A stretch of DNA of 64,000 bases from Parelaphostrongylus tenuis (lineage: Eukaryota; Nematoda; Chromadorea; Rhabditida; Metastrongylidae). The notes beneath the pieces are model-generated. The model worked only from the letters and a program-made list of their open reading frames with translations, made no database searches and was not told the DNA's origin. Numbering within the stretch: the first letter of the stretch is position 1; each line of letters opens with the position of its first letter. Location: assembly GCA_019055375.1 (NCBI GenBank), contig JAHQIW010004775.1:1-64000 (forward strand), written 5' to 3'. The translations under genes and the position numbers were made by a program. This document shows, piece after piece, positions 36,610 through 45,832 of the stretch.

Positions 36610-37457
36610 AGGTTCCATCTGATTAGGAGGAGACAAACGAAGAAGCGATTGAATTCGCTGGAGAGTAACTTTCACAGAAGTGTTAGTAACCATTCGAAAG
36701 CCGGGACTTGAGGCTAGAGCACTACGTCATCGGTACTACGTCATCGGTTTTCAAAAAAGACTCTTTTTGACAGTTGCTACAGGAGGAGATTTCTCGGGCT
36801 TAGGCACGCATATTTCTCGCCGGACAGAACTCTTTCTTAGAACTGTTAGTAACCAGTCGTTAGCTCAATCAAATTTTATTTCCACGCTGTACTTAAATCC
36901 TAGGTGACCTGTTTCTCTGAAACGCAGGAGGTAAATAAGTTGAATTCCATGTGCGATCAATGGCCCGCACCGGCTAACTCACGTGCAGATGGTTGCCAGC
37001 CACGTTCGATGACACGATGACCATCGATTTTTCGGGCATATGAAAGCATAGGGAAGTATCGCGTCAGCGGTTCACGTGGGCCGCCTCATGCACCCGCACG
37101 TGAATTGGCCGATGCGGCCATGACCGCAGATGAGAATTCAACTTATTGCACCGCTGCGTTTGAGAGAAACGGTTTTCCAGGATATAAGCAAAGCGCTGGT
37201 ATTCAAATTCGATTACACTATCGAATGATTATTGATTGTTCAAAGAAAGAGCTCTGTCCGGCGAGAAATATGCGCATCTGAGACATAGTTTTGCGTGGAG
37301 ATTACAGCGTTATAAAAAGGCTTTTTGGAAACCCGGCGACATGGAGCTGTGGTGGTCTCAGGTCTCAGCTTTCGAATGATGCTAAAACTTGTGTGAAAAG
37401 TTCTTCTCCAGCGAGTGAAATCGGTTTTTCCTTTGTCCTCTCCTAAACAGCGAAAAC
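36610..37457. mobile_element. Foldback (long-TIR) DNA element inside PLE-2, 8-bp TSD
   Basis: 848 bp flanked by TCATTCAA on both sides (36602..36609 and 37458..37465). The arms of ~270-330 bp are inverted copies; for example, CATATTTCTCGCCGGACAGA occurs near 36810 and inverted near 37260. The centre (36960..37125) is GC-richer and has no ORF. The ends contain TTCGCTGGAGA, shared with other copies in the window. There is no transposase, so it is non-autonomous. An 8-bp TSD suggests a hAT-like or similar mobiliser (inference). Confidence 0.8.
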
Positions 37458-37624
37458 TCATTCAACAGCCTAAAAAAATTGTCCAACGCCTTTTGTGTGA
37501 CGCCTTTCGATGAGAGAACGTTATCTATGTATCTGCAATGAAATGATAGGTGGATATCTATTATTGGGGCTTCCACCTTAGATATAAAGGCTGTAGCAAA
37601 GGCTGAAGCTAATTGCTGCTCCAT
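37382..37624 (-). pseudogene. PLE-2 reverse transcriptase relic with YIDN
   Basis: An 80-codon open segment reads SAFATAFISKVEAPIIDIHL, then CRYIDNVLSS and NFFRLLNEFS. It aligns with the YIDD region of PLE-1; the second catalytic Asp is replaced by Asn. The last ~25 codons (after FRLLNEFS) read into the inserted foldback element and are not PLE. Confidence 0.8.
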
Positions 37625-39054
37625 TGTCAGCTTTTTCTTTCGCTCGAAATAGTTCCCACATTATAAAGAGACTAGTCACTTCAGACACTTCTTCAAGAGG
37701 ACCATGATCTACCCTTTCGTAAGGCCATATATGTTTATAGCTTTTTCGTGCCCTGTGAGGAGCTCGCTGAGGGCTTGCGTTGCATAGTCATGCGACATGT
37801 CAGTATAGATGGCTGATCTCACGTATGCGTTGTTGAGAAACTCCGTTACGTAGGCAGTCTAATAATATTTGAATACTTGTGAGATGGGTTGCGCTGCCTT
37901 TTTAGCAATTGAATCAATACTGAGCTTACAATTCACGTTATCCTATCCGTCTGACCAATCTATACAGCTCGTTATGTGCTTAGTCTCGCTCTTTAAGAGC
38001 GATAGATGCAAGATCATCTGTGAGTGTTAACTAATGAGTTTTGATGAGTAAGTGTAAGGGGGGGACATGAGGGTGAATCAACTTTCCCTTCAACAAATGA
38101 CCGGTGATTTTAAACCAGCCGTACTTGCCACTTTGACTATCCTCTGTTCAATTTCGGTTTTGATTTTTGAGCACCTTTTCAGTGATGGACATCAGGGGAT
38201 AGTACACCCAAGGTGTTTTCGTTATTTTAATATCTAACTGATGAAAATTATTTCAGACTTTTCAACCTTGTCACTAATTCTTTGGGGCGTCGACTAGTAC
38301 GTAATCAATTGCATGACTCCGTGAAACGATAAAGTGCATAATATGGTGACGATTGCATGAGATCTGGGACTGAGTACCAAATGCACTGTAAAACGTGTCG
38401 GGAACGAATACATTGACGAAACGGATCATGGACCACACTGTGCTCTTATCAAAAACACCTAGTTTGGGAGCTCGAAACAAACAAATATTCCACTAAACAC
38501 ACATGGAGATCAAAAGCATGGCGGGAAAAATAATAAAGTTGAAATCAGTTCCTTATACAGGAATTCAAATCATCTGCAGGAAAGCTCTTGAAGTTCTTCG
38601 GATAATTACCAGTATTCCAAAGTGGGCCACAAGGATGAGTGTCTTGTAATCACGTACGTTGACCCCGTACCGTACTTCCACCTATTATTTCTATAAACTC
38701 CATCCAGCTTGTCTGCCTGCCTCCAACGATTAGTTGGAAGGCTCAAAGCAACATAACCGTGATTATTTTAGAAAGAAGCTGCTTACTGTGCGAGTTAAGA
38801 TCTGCTTACCACGTTTTCTTGGTGGGTCGCTAGAGTATTTGATTAGTAGATTGCAGCCAATTTGACGTCTTCAAATTTTCAAGAAAACAGTATCGCCGAA
38901 ACGTCAGCATTTTTCTCTTTGTATTGAATTATGTTCTGTAATGTGCTAAAATCAATGAATCTCATCACTAACAAGCTCATTTTTCTTCAACATAAGTAGC
39001 ACTGAAGAAAAGGTACTATGCACAGTCCATTTCTCGCAGTACTCGCTAAAACGG

Positions 39055-40500
39055 TACTTGCCCCTTATGAGGTGACAAATAAAAAACCGACCCCATTCGC
39101 TGAACAAGAACTTTCTATAGAAATCTTAGTAATCATTCGAAAGCTTGAATCTGACTAGCGCGGTATGTGGCCGGTCCTGGAAAAAACCTTTGTTTTGACA
39201 TCGTTACAGAATCTTCGTATTTCAAACATGCAGTTTCCCCCAAAATAGAGCTCTTCCTTTGGATCACTAGTTATCATTCGATAATCTAGGACTTAAGAAT
39301 CCCAACGCTGTGCTTACCTTGTGGAAACGTTTCTCTGTGGTGTAGCACAGAAAATAAGAGTCGAGCTTCACACATTCGGCTTGCTTGTTTACACGCTAAC
39401 CGTTTGTCGGGGGGTCTGGTGGCCGCACATTCGATGCGGAGGCTGGCCACGATTGATCGGTTAGCGCTTCGGAGAAATGCGATTGTAAATTGATTTGGGA
39501 TTTTTCTCCGCTCGGAGAGGAACTCCAGGTCGAACGTATGACTCTGATACCGAAAGATTTTCATTCCTTTTTTTCATTCCTGAGCTTGTCCATATGAAAC
39601 TACAAATGAAAGACCGATCTCATTCGCTGGACAACACTTTTCACCAGAGCGCTAGTGATTATTCGAAGCTTAGAGTTCTGGCTAGAGGAGCAAGTAGCGG
39701 ATTTTGGAAGAAGCTTCTTTGACGATGTTATAAAGGAAATTTCCTGCGTTTCAGACGCGCACATTTCTCGCGAGGCAGATCTCTTTTCTTGGAACTATCA
39801 GCAATCAGATAGCTCAATCGCTTTTGACTTTAACGCTGTGCTTATATTCTGGAGGGACCGCTGCAAGATCTATAAATCATCGCACCAGCGCACGTGGTCG
39901 CCTCAGCCAGCCACACGTGGATTGGTCAAAGACCCACTTGGTCGCGCATGCGAAATCTACTCAGTTTAGTTGCTGCGTTGCAGACGGTCTTTCAGGATAT
40001 GAGCAGCTCTGGAATCAAAAACGATTATGCTATCGAATGATTGTAACAGTCTGAAGAAAGAGCTTCGTCCAATGAGAAATACGCGCTTCTGAGGCAAAGC
40101 TGTGTGAATTTTAGAGCGTTATAGGAGGGTCTTTTCGAAAACCGAAGACGTGGAGCTGTAGCCAGAAATCTAAGCTTTCGGATGATCACTAACAGTTTCG
40201 TGAAAAATTCCTGTTTAGCGAATGATATCGGTTTTTCTTTTGCCGCGTCATAATGGAGAAATACCAGATTTTGCGCCTTTCGTGGTTACAGGGAAATTAT
40301 AGTTGAATTACGGAGCCACTGTTAGACATAATTTTAATTTGAATTTTACAGCGTTTTGAAAGGATCTTTTGAAATGACCGGCCACGTACCGCGCTCTTAA
40401 GATTCAAGCTTTTTAACTTTGATTTTACCAACACTCCTATGAAAAGTTTTTGTCCAGCGAATGACATCCTATACTCATTTGTCCCCTTATGATAGACAAA
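39055..40500. mobile_element. Foldback family cluster, probably nested copies
   Basis: Forward-type ends (CCCTTATGAGGTGACAAATA..., CATTCGCTGGACAACAC) start near 39058 and 39590. The matching inverted ends (TTTGTCCAGCGAATGACAT, TTTAGCGAATGATATCGG) lie at about 40190..40260 and 40440..40497. This suggests a ~670-bp copy nested in a longer one. Internal text includes CGCGAGGCAGATCTC, like the CGCCGGACAGA of the 36.8-kb copy. No coding sequence was seen; the 129-codon minus frame at 40686..40297 runs through the repeat. Confidence 0.65.
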
Positions 40501-40971
40501 AATTGCCAAACCTTCCCCATTATCATTTATTGAGAGATTCTGCATTCTTTGTGGAGGATGTATAGCACAGTTAGATGTTGGTGCTAGGTGGCGCGAGCTC
40601 AGGTGGCAGTGAATGGCGCAAATACCCGAAGAAAACAATATATGTAATACGTGTTCTAAAGCGAACACCGGACATATGAGCTCCATGTCTATGGTGTACT
40701 CGATTTTAATTGTATTTAGTTACATCCCTAAATAGTGAATGCCTTGCTTTCTATGTAATTTATGTATTATTAACCATTCAAATTTGAATAATGATTGAGA
40801 AGAGAAGAAAACAAAAAAACCCCAATCCTTGGCTCTACATATTCTTTTGAGAAATCTTATCTTTGCCATGGCTTTCTAACTTCTCGAGACAATGGTCATT
40901 TCTGGACTGTTAAGGTACAGTTCATACACCGATGTGATCATCTAAACTAAGTAGTTAATCATTTCCTTTAG

Positions 40972-41037
40972 ATCCCTAGCTATGAGCACACTCAAGCTAA
41001 TGTCGCTGCATACTGTACGGAACATTGTGATAAGGTG
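40972..41037 (+). CDS. Candidate 22-codon exon with Cys/His cluster
   Basis: The acceptor TTTCCTTTAG and the donor AAGGTG|GTAAGC bound a phase-0 segment, IPSYEHTQANVAAYCTEHCD followed by KV. Splice sites are good and the composition is coding-like, but the exon is short, no neighbouring exon was seen and the family is unknown. Confidence 0.3.
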
Positions 41038-42641
41038 GTAAGCCTTCCAGCTGTTCACAGTTATCGATGAATGGCCACGAAACGACTTGCTACTAAAGAA
41101 TTTCGAGTATGACTAAATAAATCTTCTAACACCATAAAGTGTCATTGATTTTAGAATGTGATTTTTGAAGTGAAGATTACCCAGACAATCAAATGAGAAA
41201 AATTTCTTGTATTTTTTACTGATTTGTTTCCATTTTTGGTCTAATCTTAACAAGGCGTATTTGCTGAAGTATTCAACTTTATCGACTTAGACTTTTTACT
41301 CCATTGATGAGCCTACCTGAGATTGACATAAAATCTGTTAGTCATTGTTGTAAAATCAAAAACGTGTCAGAGAGCAAGTACAGATTCTGAGCAACCTAAA
41401 CACTACATAACCACAAATTTCCTCGCCTGAAAAGATAACGATTTCACGGATAATAGTACAAAGTTGATTGTCTTTTCTGAAAATAATGTCTCCACAGAAA
41501 GCAGCTCGCCCCCCTCCCCTCCCCCCACAGTTTTTTCCTTTAGCCGCTGAAAGAGCAAACTCTGGATAACTGTACTGTTTCTTACAACTTTTCTCAAATC
41601 CGTTCAGCAACAAGTGTTGTAATTCATTAACAAGGCCCTACCAGCGAGAGAAAAGGAACATTGCTTGACTTTATGAATACATCTCAACTCGATGTCTATA
41701 GAAACAGTCTATAGTCATTGCAAAGGCAGTAAACTGCTCTCGAAACTGGAAACTCTCAACTTGTTATTAACAATTTTATTACTATTATTATTAGGTGACC
41801 ATCTTGTCTACATTGAGAAAGTAATAATGACTAAGCGCGTTTATAATGACTAGACCCTTATAGATATCCCAGGTATTCAATTTCTTCTGTAAGATGGTAT
41901 GGGTGATCATAAGCAAATCTGTCTTCCACAGTAATAAGCATGACTTCTACTTACACCGTGCTAAAGTAAAGATAGTATACTTCAATGCAGCTTCTAGACG
42001 AAACTTGTCTCTACCTCATGAGGAAAGCTTGTCGAATATCTTAACAACGGTAGTCATCTAGATGACTAGTGATAATCCTCTTGCAAATCTGGTTCATTCT
42101 CAATGTTAAGATTCAATTAATCAATGTGTCGTTATTTGTTATACCCATCATGATGTTGCATCGAAAAAACTTTGCCGCTCCTCTCAGAGGATCCCACCAT
42201 TTGTTTGTAGAAAAATTTTCTTACATGTTTACTCTCCTCTTTGGAAAAAAAACCAACATGTTTCAAACGCTAACGCGTTACGGTAGTATTTATTAGAGAG
42301 TTGGTCTGACATAATATGATTAATTTGCAAGTAAAAAGAGCTAAAAATGCGCCTATCCAACATAATCAACTTGTTTGTTGAGAATTAAGCAGAATAATTA
42401 CCAAAATTTTAAGAGAGTTGAGAAGGAAGTATCTGCAAATTTACTCCATAGACTGTAAAAAAATTCCAGGCAAGACCATAGATTATTTGGTACTTTTTCG
42501 CTGTCGGCATCCTGTCTCCACCTCTCAAAAGAAATATTTCCAATTTCTTTAAGTATTAGTAATCATTCGATAGCTTGAATCAAATAAATTTTAATGATTC
42601 CCAAGACCGACTGTCTATTAACCTCGGCATGCTTCAACATA

Positions 42642-43146
42642 ATTACTGTTTTTCTTCTTTAAGCAGAACACGAGGTGTTACAATAAAATTTATTCACAGC
42701 TGACGTTTCGGCAGTTCGCCTTCTTCAGAGCCTGGAAAGGTCAAATTGTCCGCAATCCAATAAGCCAAACACCTCCAATACTCTTTTAGAAAAAATCACC
42801 AGACCTAGATTTCAATCGCATCAAGCACAAAATCAACTCTCAACATACTCACCGCTTTTTATATGTGTTCCACTGAATGATTCAAGTGGAGACAACCGCA
42901 AGGAGATCACATAGGCTCGTAATGCACCTTACCCATCAAAATAACAGTCTTATATACTGACTAAAATCACGTGTGATAACAAGGCATTCCTCCCTGCGGT
43001 TCATAGTTGGATTGGTGGTATTAATCCAAAGTGCTTCAAGAAGTTTTCGCGCTGATGTTTTTTGTTCCTGCGCAAGGATGGTGACTTCAATCTCAAAATC
43101 AGCTCCGTCGTGTTTCTGTTCTCTATGCGTCCCTAGCGGGGTGTTC
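42642..43146. repeat. PLE-1 left (3') inverted LTR
   Basis: Reverse complement of 45316..45820. By eye I count about nine substitutions over ~505 bp, so roughly 98% identity. It starts at ATTACTGTTTTTC and runs into the coding region to GGGGTGTTC. It contains the hammerhead-like core and the end of the endonuclease ORF. Confidence 0.9.
42696..42735 (-). ncRNA. Hammerhead-ribozyme-like core in PLE-1 left LTR
   Basis: The same core as in the right LTR, on the minus strand, with no change within CTGAAGA, stem II, GAAA or ACGTC. An intact core in both LTRs fits a functional constraint, but the LTRs are so young that identity alone is weak evidence. Confidence 0.6.
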
Positions 43147-43805
43147 CGTCTTTTAAGACGCTTATCAGCTAGGTGTTCTTCTATGCGGGCATAGAGCGGC
43201 CTACCCGTTTCGCCAATATATTTATCGCTACACGCTTTGCAAGAGATTAGGTAGACTGTACCTACGCTCGTGCAATCACCGTCTCTGCCGTTAGGACATA
43301 TTTTACAATCTTTCATTATACAGAGACGGTCATATAAGCGGTTGCGAACTAGTTGGCGTTTTAGAGTATTCGGTGGTATTTCAATAAGAGCCACCGATTG
43401 CTCTAAACCCGCTCTTTTCAAACAGCGTTTTATAGCTGTACTAATCTCATTTGAAAAGAACGGGAGTATGAACGGGATTTTCCTTTCATTCGAGTTTTCG
43501 TTCGGAGGCGCACTATTTCCTCTAAACCTAAGCCGAGGGGCTACAAATTCATATCCATTAGAAGTGGCTATTTCCCGAGCCAATTTCACGGATTCTTCTC
43601 TCTGCTCCTCCCCAGTACATACGCTGGCTGCTGTTCGAAACATGTTCTTTACTAGCGCCTTTTTCGTATGTGAGGGATGAGAAGAGAGATAGTGAACCAG
43701 GATATGTTTACTACTTGGCTTCCGGTACCACTTTGTGATGTAGCCGCTCTCGCTTAAGCTTATTTGCACGTTCAAGAAAGGAAGCCAATGATCTTTTTGG
43801 TATCT
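42936..43805 (-). CDS. PLE-1 RT thumb and GIY-YIG endonuclease (frame-shifted segment)
   Basis: Begins DHWLPFLNVQISLSESGYIT and TKWYRKPSSK, the usual PLE post-YIDD region. It continues through a Cys-rich linker (CIMKDCKICPNGRDGDC) to the GIY-YIG nuclease: TVYLISCKACSDKYIGETGR, with the Arg of PLYARIEEH as the expected catalytic helix. The nuclease nicks target DNA for priming in PLEs (family knowledge). The last ~70 codons lie inside the LTR, so the end of the gene is duplicated in inverted form at the other end of the element. Confidence 0.88.
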   Translation of the reverse strand, partial: RYQKDHWLPFLNVQISLSESGYITKWYRKPSSKHILVHYLSSHPSHTKKALVKNMFRTAASVCTGEEQREESVKLAREIATSNGYEFVAPRLRFRGNSAPPNENSNERKIPFILPFFSNEISTAIKRCLKRAGLEQSVALIEIPPNTLKRQLVRNRLYDRLCIMKDCKICPNGRDGDCTSVGTVYLISCKACSDKYIGETGRPLYARIEEHLADKRLKRRNTPLGTHREQKHDGADFEIEVTILAQEQKTSARKLLEALWINTTNPTMNRREECLVITRDFSQYIRLLF

Positions 43806-44106
43806 CACGGGTAAACTTTATATACTCTGACTGTTCATTCAACAATCTAAAGCAATTATCTAGCTCCTCTTGAGTGGAGCAGATAACCAAACAGTCATCT
43901 ATATACCTACAGTAGAGTAATGGCCGGAGATCCATCACTGGTGCTTCCACTTTCGACATAAAGGCAATCGCTAGGCTAGGCGCCAGTCGCTGCCCCATTG
44001 CCAGCCCTCTGATTTGTGCGAAATACTTCCCGGACCATCTGAAGATTGAGCAGTTCAGGCACTCTTTTAACAGGACCATGAACTGCTCAATCGACAAGCC
44101 ATACAT
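43711..44106 (-). CDS. PLE-1 reverse transcriptase catalytic core (frame-shifted segment)
   Basis: Carries IRGLAMGQRLAPSLA (RT motif B with the glycine-glutamine turn) and CRYIDDCLV (motif C, YIDD, the metal-binding pair). It then reads LDNCFRLLNEQSEYIKFTRE before the frame is lost at the T5 tract near 43796 (A5 on the sense strand). Beyond that point the track is out of frame. The true continuation is the GIY-YIG segment. Confidence 0.88.
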   Translation of the reverse strand: MYGLSIEQFMVLLKECLNCSIFRWSGKYFAQIRGLAMGQRLAPSLAIAFMSKVEAPVMDLRPLLYCRYIDDCLVICSTQEELDNCFRLLNEQSEYIKFTREIPKRSLASFLERANKLKRERLHHKVVPEAK

Positions 44107-44108
44107 GT

Positions 44109-45131
44109 TTACAGCTCCTGGTGTTGTATCAGAAGCTCATGTGTGGCTTGCAATGCGGAGTCATTCGATACGTTGGTGTATAGAGCAGTGACGTCGAATG
44201 ACTCCATTACGTACGCGCTGTTCGGGTTCGCGTTACGTAGACGATCCAGGAGCATCTGAGTGTTCGTCAGATGAGCTGGAATGTGTCCTAGCAACTGGGA
44301 TGTTATTAACGTTAAGAACCATGCTATCCTATCCGTCGGTCCGCCTACACAGCTGATGATAGGTCTAACTTTGAATATGGATGGATCGTTAGACATTAGA
44401 TCATCAGTAGATACTAACTTATGTGTTTTCATAAGTAAGTATAAGACAGGACATGTTGGTGACTGGATTTTTAATTGAGTAATGATAGATGGTCTTAAGC
44501 CTGCCGCTTTTGCCGTACGGACCCACTCATTGTTTAATTTGCGGTTTTGCCTTTTGAATTCCTTTACAGAAGATGATCGGTAAAGCGAAGCATCTTCGAG
44601 ATGCTTATTCGTTATTGCGATATCTAACTGTCGAGGAATCACAACAAATTCTCCACCCTTATCACTAACTGATAGCCTTATACTTCCCTCCCTTATCAAC
44701 TCTCGAACCTCTTTCATGCCACGCTTTTGTAGCTCGGTGAGGTTCGATTGAAACCTTTTCATACGATAGTGAGTAAGGGTTTTGAAAGTCTCGTCCGCAA
44801 ATTTCCGGAATTTCCTATCAACCTCCTCGTTGGGGTCTTGTTGCCTAAAGAACGGCTGAGGAAATGGTGGTATTGGTGCAACCTCTACTTGCTGTTCATT
44901 CCTATTAGTCTCTTCAGCTCTGGCCTTTTTACGGAGTTGATCTTGCAGATCATGTAAGCCACATGCAACCTTACGCAAGGACACCTTAGAAATGGGTTGA
45001 GATGGTGAAAAGCTTGGACCCAATTCTAATAGCGAGCGCGCACCATCAGGGAGAGTCATGCCTCCTAGCACAGTGACTCTTGAATTTCTTGGTGCATTAC
45101 TTGTCCTAATTGTGACCCGCTTGTTCTTCAT
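44109..45131 (-). CDS. PLE-1 ORF, N-terminal part and first RT motifs
   Basis: 340 codons from ATG at 45131. The N-terminal third is basic and polar. The middle has the PLE-type conserved stretch YLLMKTHK and VRPIISCVGGPTDRIAWFL, matching the early RT motifs. The end has ESFDVTALYTNVSNDSAL, which is RT motif A with the first catalytic Asp (DVTALYTN). The frame stops at 44111 because one base is missing; the sense continues in another frame from ~44106. Confidence 0.88.
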   Translation of the reverse strand: MKNKRVTIRTSNAPRNSRVTVLGGMTLPDGARSLLELGPSFSPSQPISKVSLRKVACGLHDLQDQLRKKARAEETNRNEQQVEVAPIPPFPQPFFRQQDPNEEVDRKFRKFADETFKTLTHYRMKRFQSNLTELQKRGMKEVRELIREGSIRLSVSDKGGEFVVIPRQLDIAITNKHLEDASLYRSSSVKEFKRQNRKLNNEWVRTAKAAGLRPSIITQLKIQSPTCPVLYLLMKTHKLVSTDDLMSNDPSIFKVRPIISCVGGPTDRIAWFLTLITSQLLGHIPAHLTNTQMLLDRLRNANPNSAYVMESFDVTALYTNVSNDSALQATHELLIQHQEL

Positions 45132-45315
45132 TAGCGGTATCCGTATGCCTTCTCAAAATCATGTTATGCGATCTACTCAAAAGATCATCGAATTTTCTCC
45201 GTAAAGTATCTTTAGCATTCAACCTAATAGAATCGCAAATCAATTTTGACCCACCAACTATTCCCCTCCAAAGGTTGCCTTCCAAATACTGATCACAATA
45301 ATATTCCTTCGTCGC

Positions 45316-45820
45316 GAACACCCCGCTAGGGACGCATAGAGAACAGAAACACGACGGAGCTGATTTTGAGATTGAAGTCACCATCCTTGCGCAGGAACAA
45401 AAAACATCAGCGCGAAAACTTCTTGAAGCACTTTGGATTAATACCAACAATCTAAGTATGAACCGCAGGGAAGAATGCCTTGTTATCACACGTGATTTTA
45501 GTCAGTATATAAGACTGTTATTTTGATGGGTAAGGTGCATTACGAGCCTATGTGATCTCCTTGCGGTTGTCTCCACTTGAATCATTCAGTGGAACACATA
45601 TAAAAAGCGGTGAGTATGGTGAGAGTTGATTTTGTGCTCGATGCGATTGAAATCTAGGTCTGGTGATTTTTTCTAAAAGAGTATTGGAGGTGTTTGGCTT
45701 ATTGGATTGGAGACAATTTGACCTTTCCAGGCTCTGAAGAAGGCGAACTGCCGAAACGTCAGCTGTGAATAAATTTTATTGTAACACCTCGTGTTTTGCT
45801 TAAAGAAGAAAAACAGTAAT
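45316..45820. repeat. PLE-1 right (5') inverted LTR
   Basis: Begins GAACACCCCGCTAGGG and ends AAAAACAGTAAT. It is the mirror of the left LTR. An apparent 127-codon minus-strand frame across 45106..45489 is an antisense shadow of the duplicated endonuclease C terminus and not a gene. Confidence 0.9.
45727..45766 (+). ncRNA. Hammerhead-ribozyme-like core in PLE-1 right LTR
   Basis: The plus strand reads CTGAAGA, then AGGC-GAACT-GCC (stem II with loop), then GAAA, then ACGTC. CUGANGA and GAAA are the invariant hammerhead core; GUC is the usual cleavage triplet. CAGGCT before and AGCTG after can form stem I with a bulged G. Stem III could only form as ACGU pairing with ACGU of another copy, as in dimeric hammerheads. 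Hammerhead motifs are known in PLE LTRs. Activity is not shown. Confidence 0.6.
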
Positions 45821-45832
45821 TAAATTTTAATG

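Larger units (their letters stand above)
35640..38960 (-). mobile_element. Penelope-like element PLE-2, decayed, split by a foldback element
   Basis: The same layout as PLE-1 but much older. The left LTR is recognisable at 35690..35800 (TTCGGC...CTCTTCAGATCCTGG). Endonuclease and Cys-rich linker DNA run from 35880 to ~36300. The post-RT segment ends at TTCATTCAA (36609). After the insert, the RT core resumes at 37458, with CRYIDN in place of YIDD. The N-terminal coding DNA matches PLE-1 up to ~38250 (CTATCCGTC...). The inverted LTR end is at 38855..38940 (GCCGAAACGTCAGC). Stops and indels are frequent, so it is a relic. Confidence 0.8.
42597..45820 (-). mobile_element. Penelope-like retroelement PLE-1, near full length
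   Basis: The element runs right to left. In order: a 505-bp inverted LTR, a ~340-codon N-terminal frame, the reverse transcriptase core, a GIY-YIG endonuclease, the other LTR, and a 44-bp tail. A 12-bp direct repeat, TAAATTTTAATG, flanks it (42585..42596 and 45821..45832). The catalytic motif CRYIDDCLV and the endonuclease string KYIGETGRPLYARIEEH identify the class. It is inserted in a GCGCTGTAACAGC-type repeat, seen on both sides. Two single-base frame breaks interrupt the ORF (near 44110 and in a T5 run at 43794..43798), so this copy is probably inactive unless those are sequencing errors. Confidence 0.92.

Noticed and set aside
40297..40686. 129-codon minus-strand frame with several Cys/His, considered as the STAC C1 domain
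   Set aside because: Cys/His spacing does not fit C1 and half of it is foldback repeat sequence.
41505..41535. C-rich run as possible regulatory G-quadruplex
   Set aside because: Runs of C are present but no gene start is near and nothing supports a function.
43270..43680. 136-codon plus-strand frame
   Set aside because: Antisense shadow of the PLE-1 endonuclease segment.
45106..45489. 127-codon minus-strand frame with FCSLCVPSGVF
   Set aside because: Lies in the inverted LTR and is the antisense of the duplicated nuclease end.
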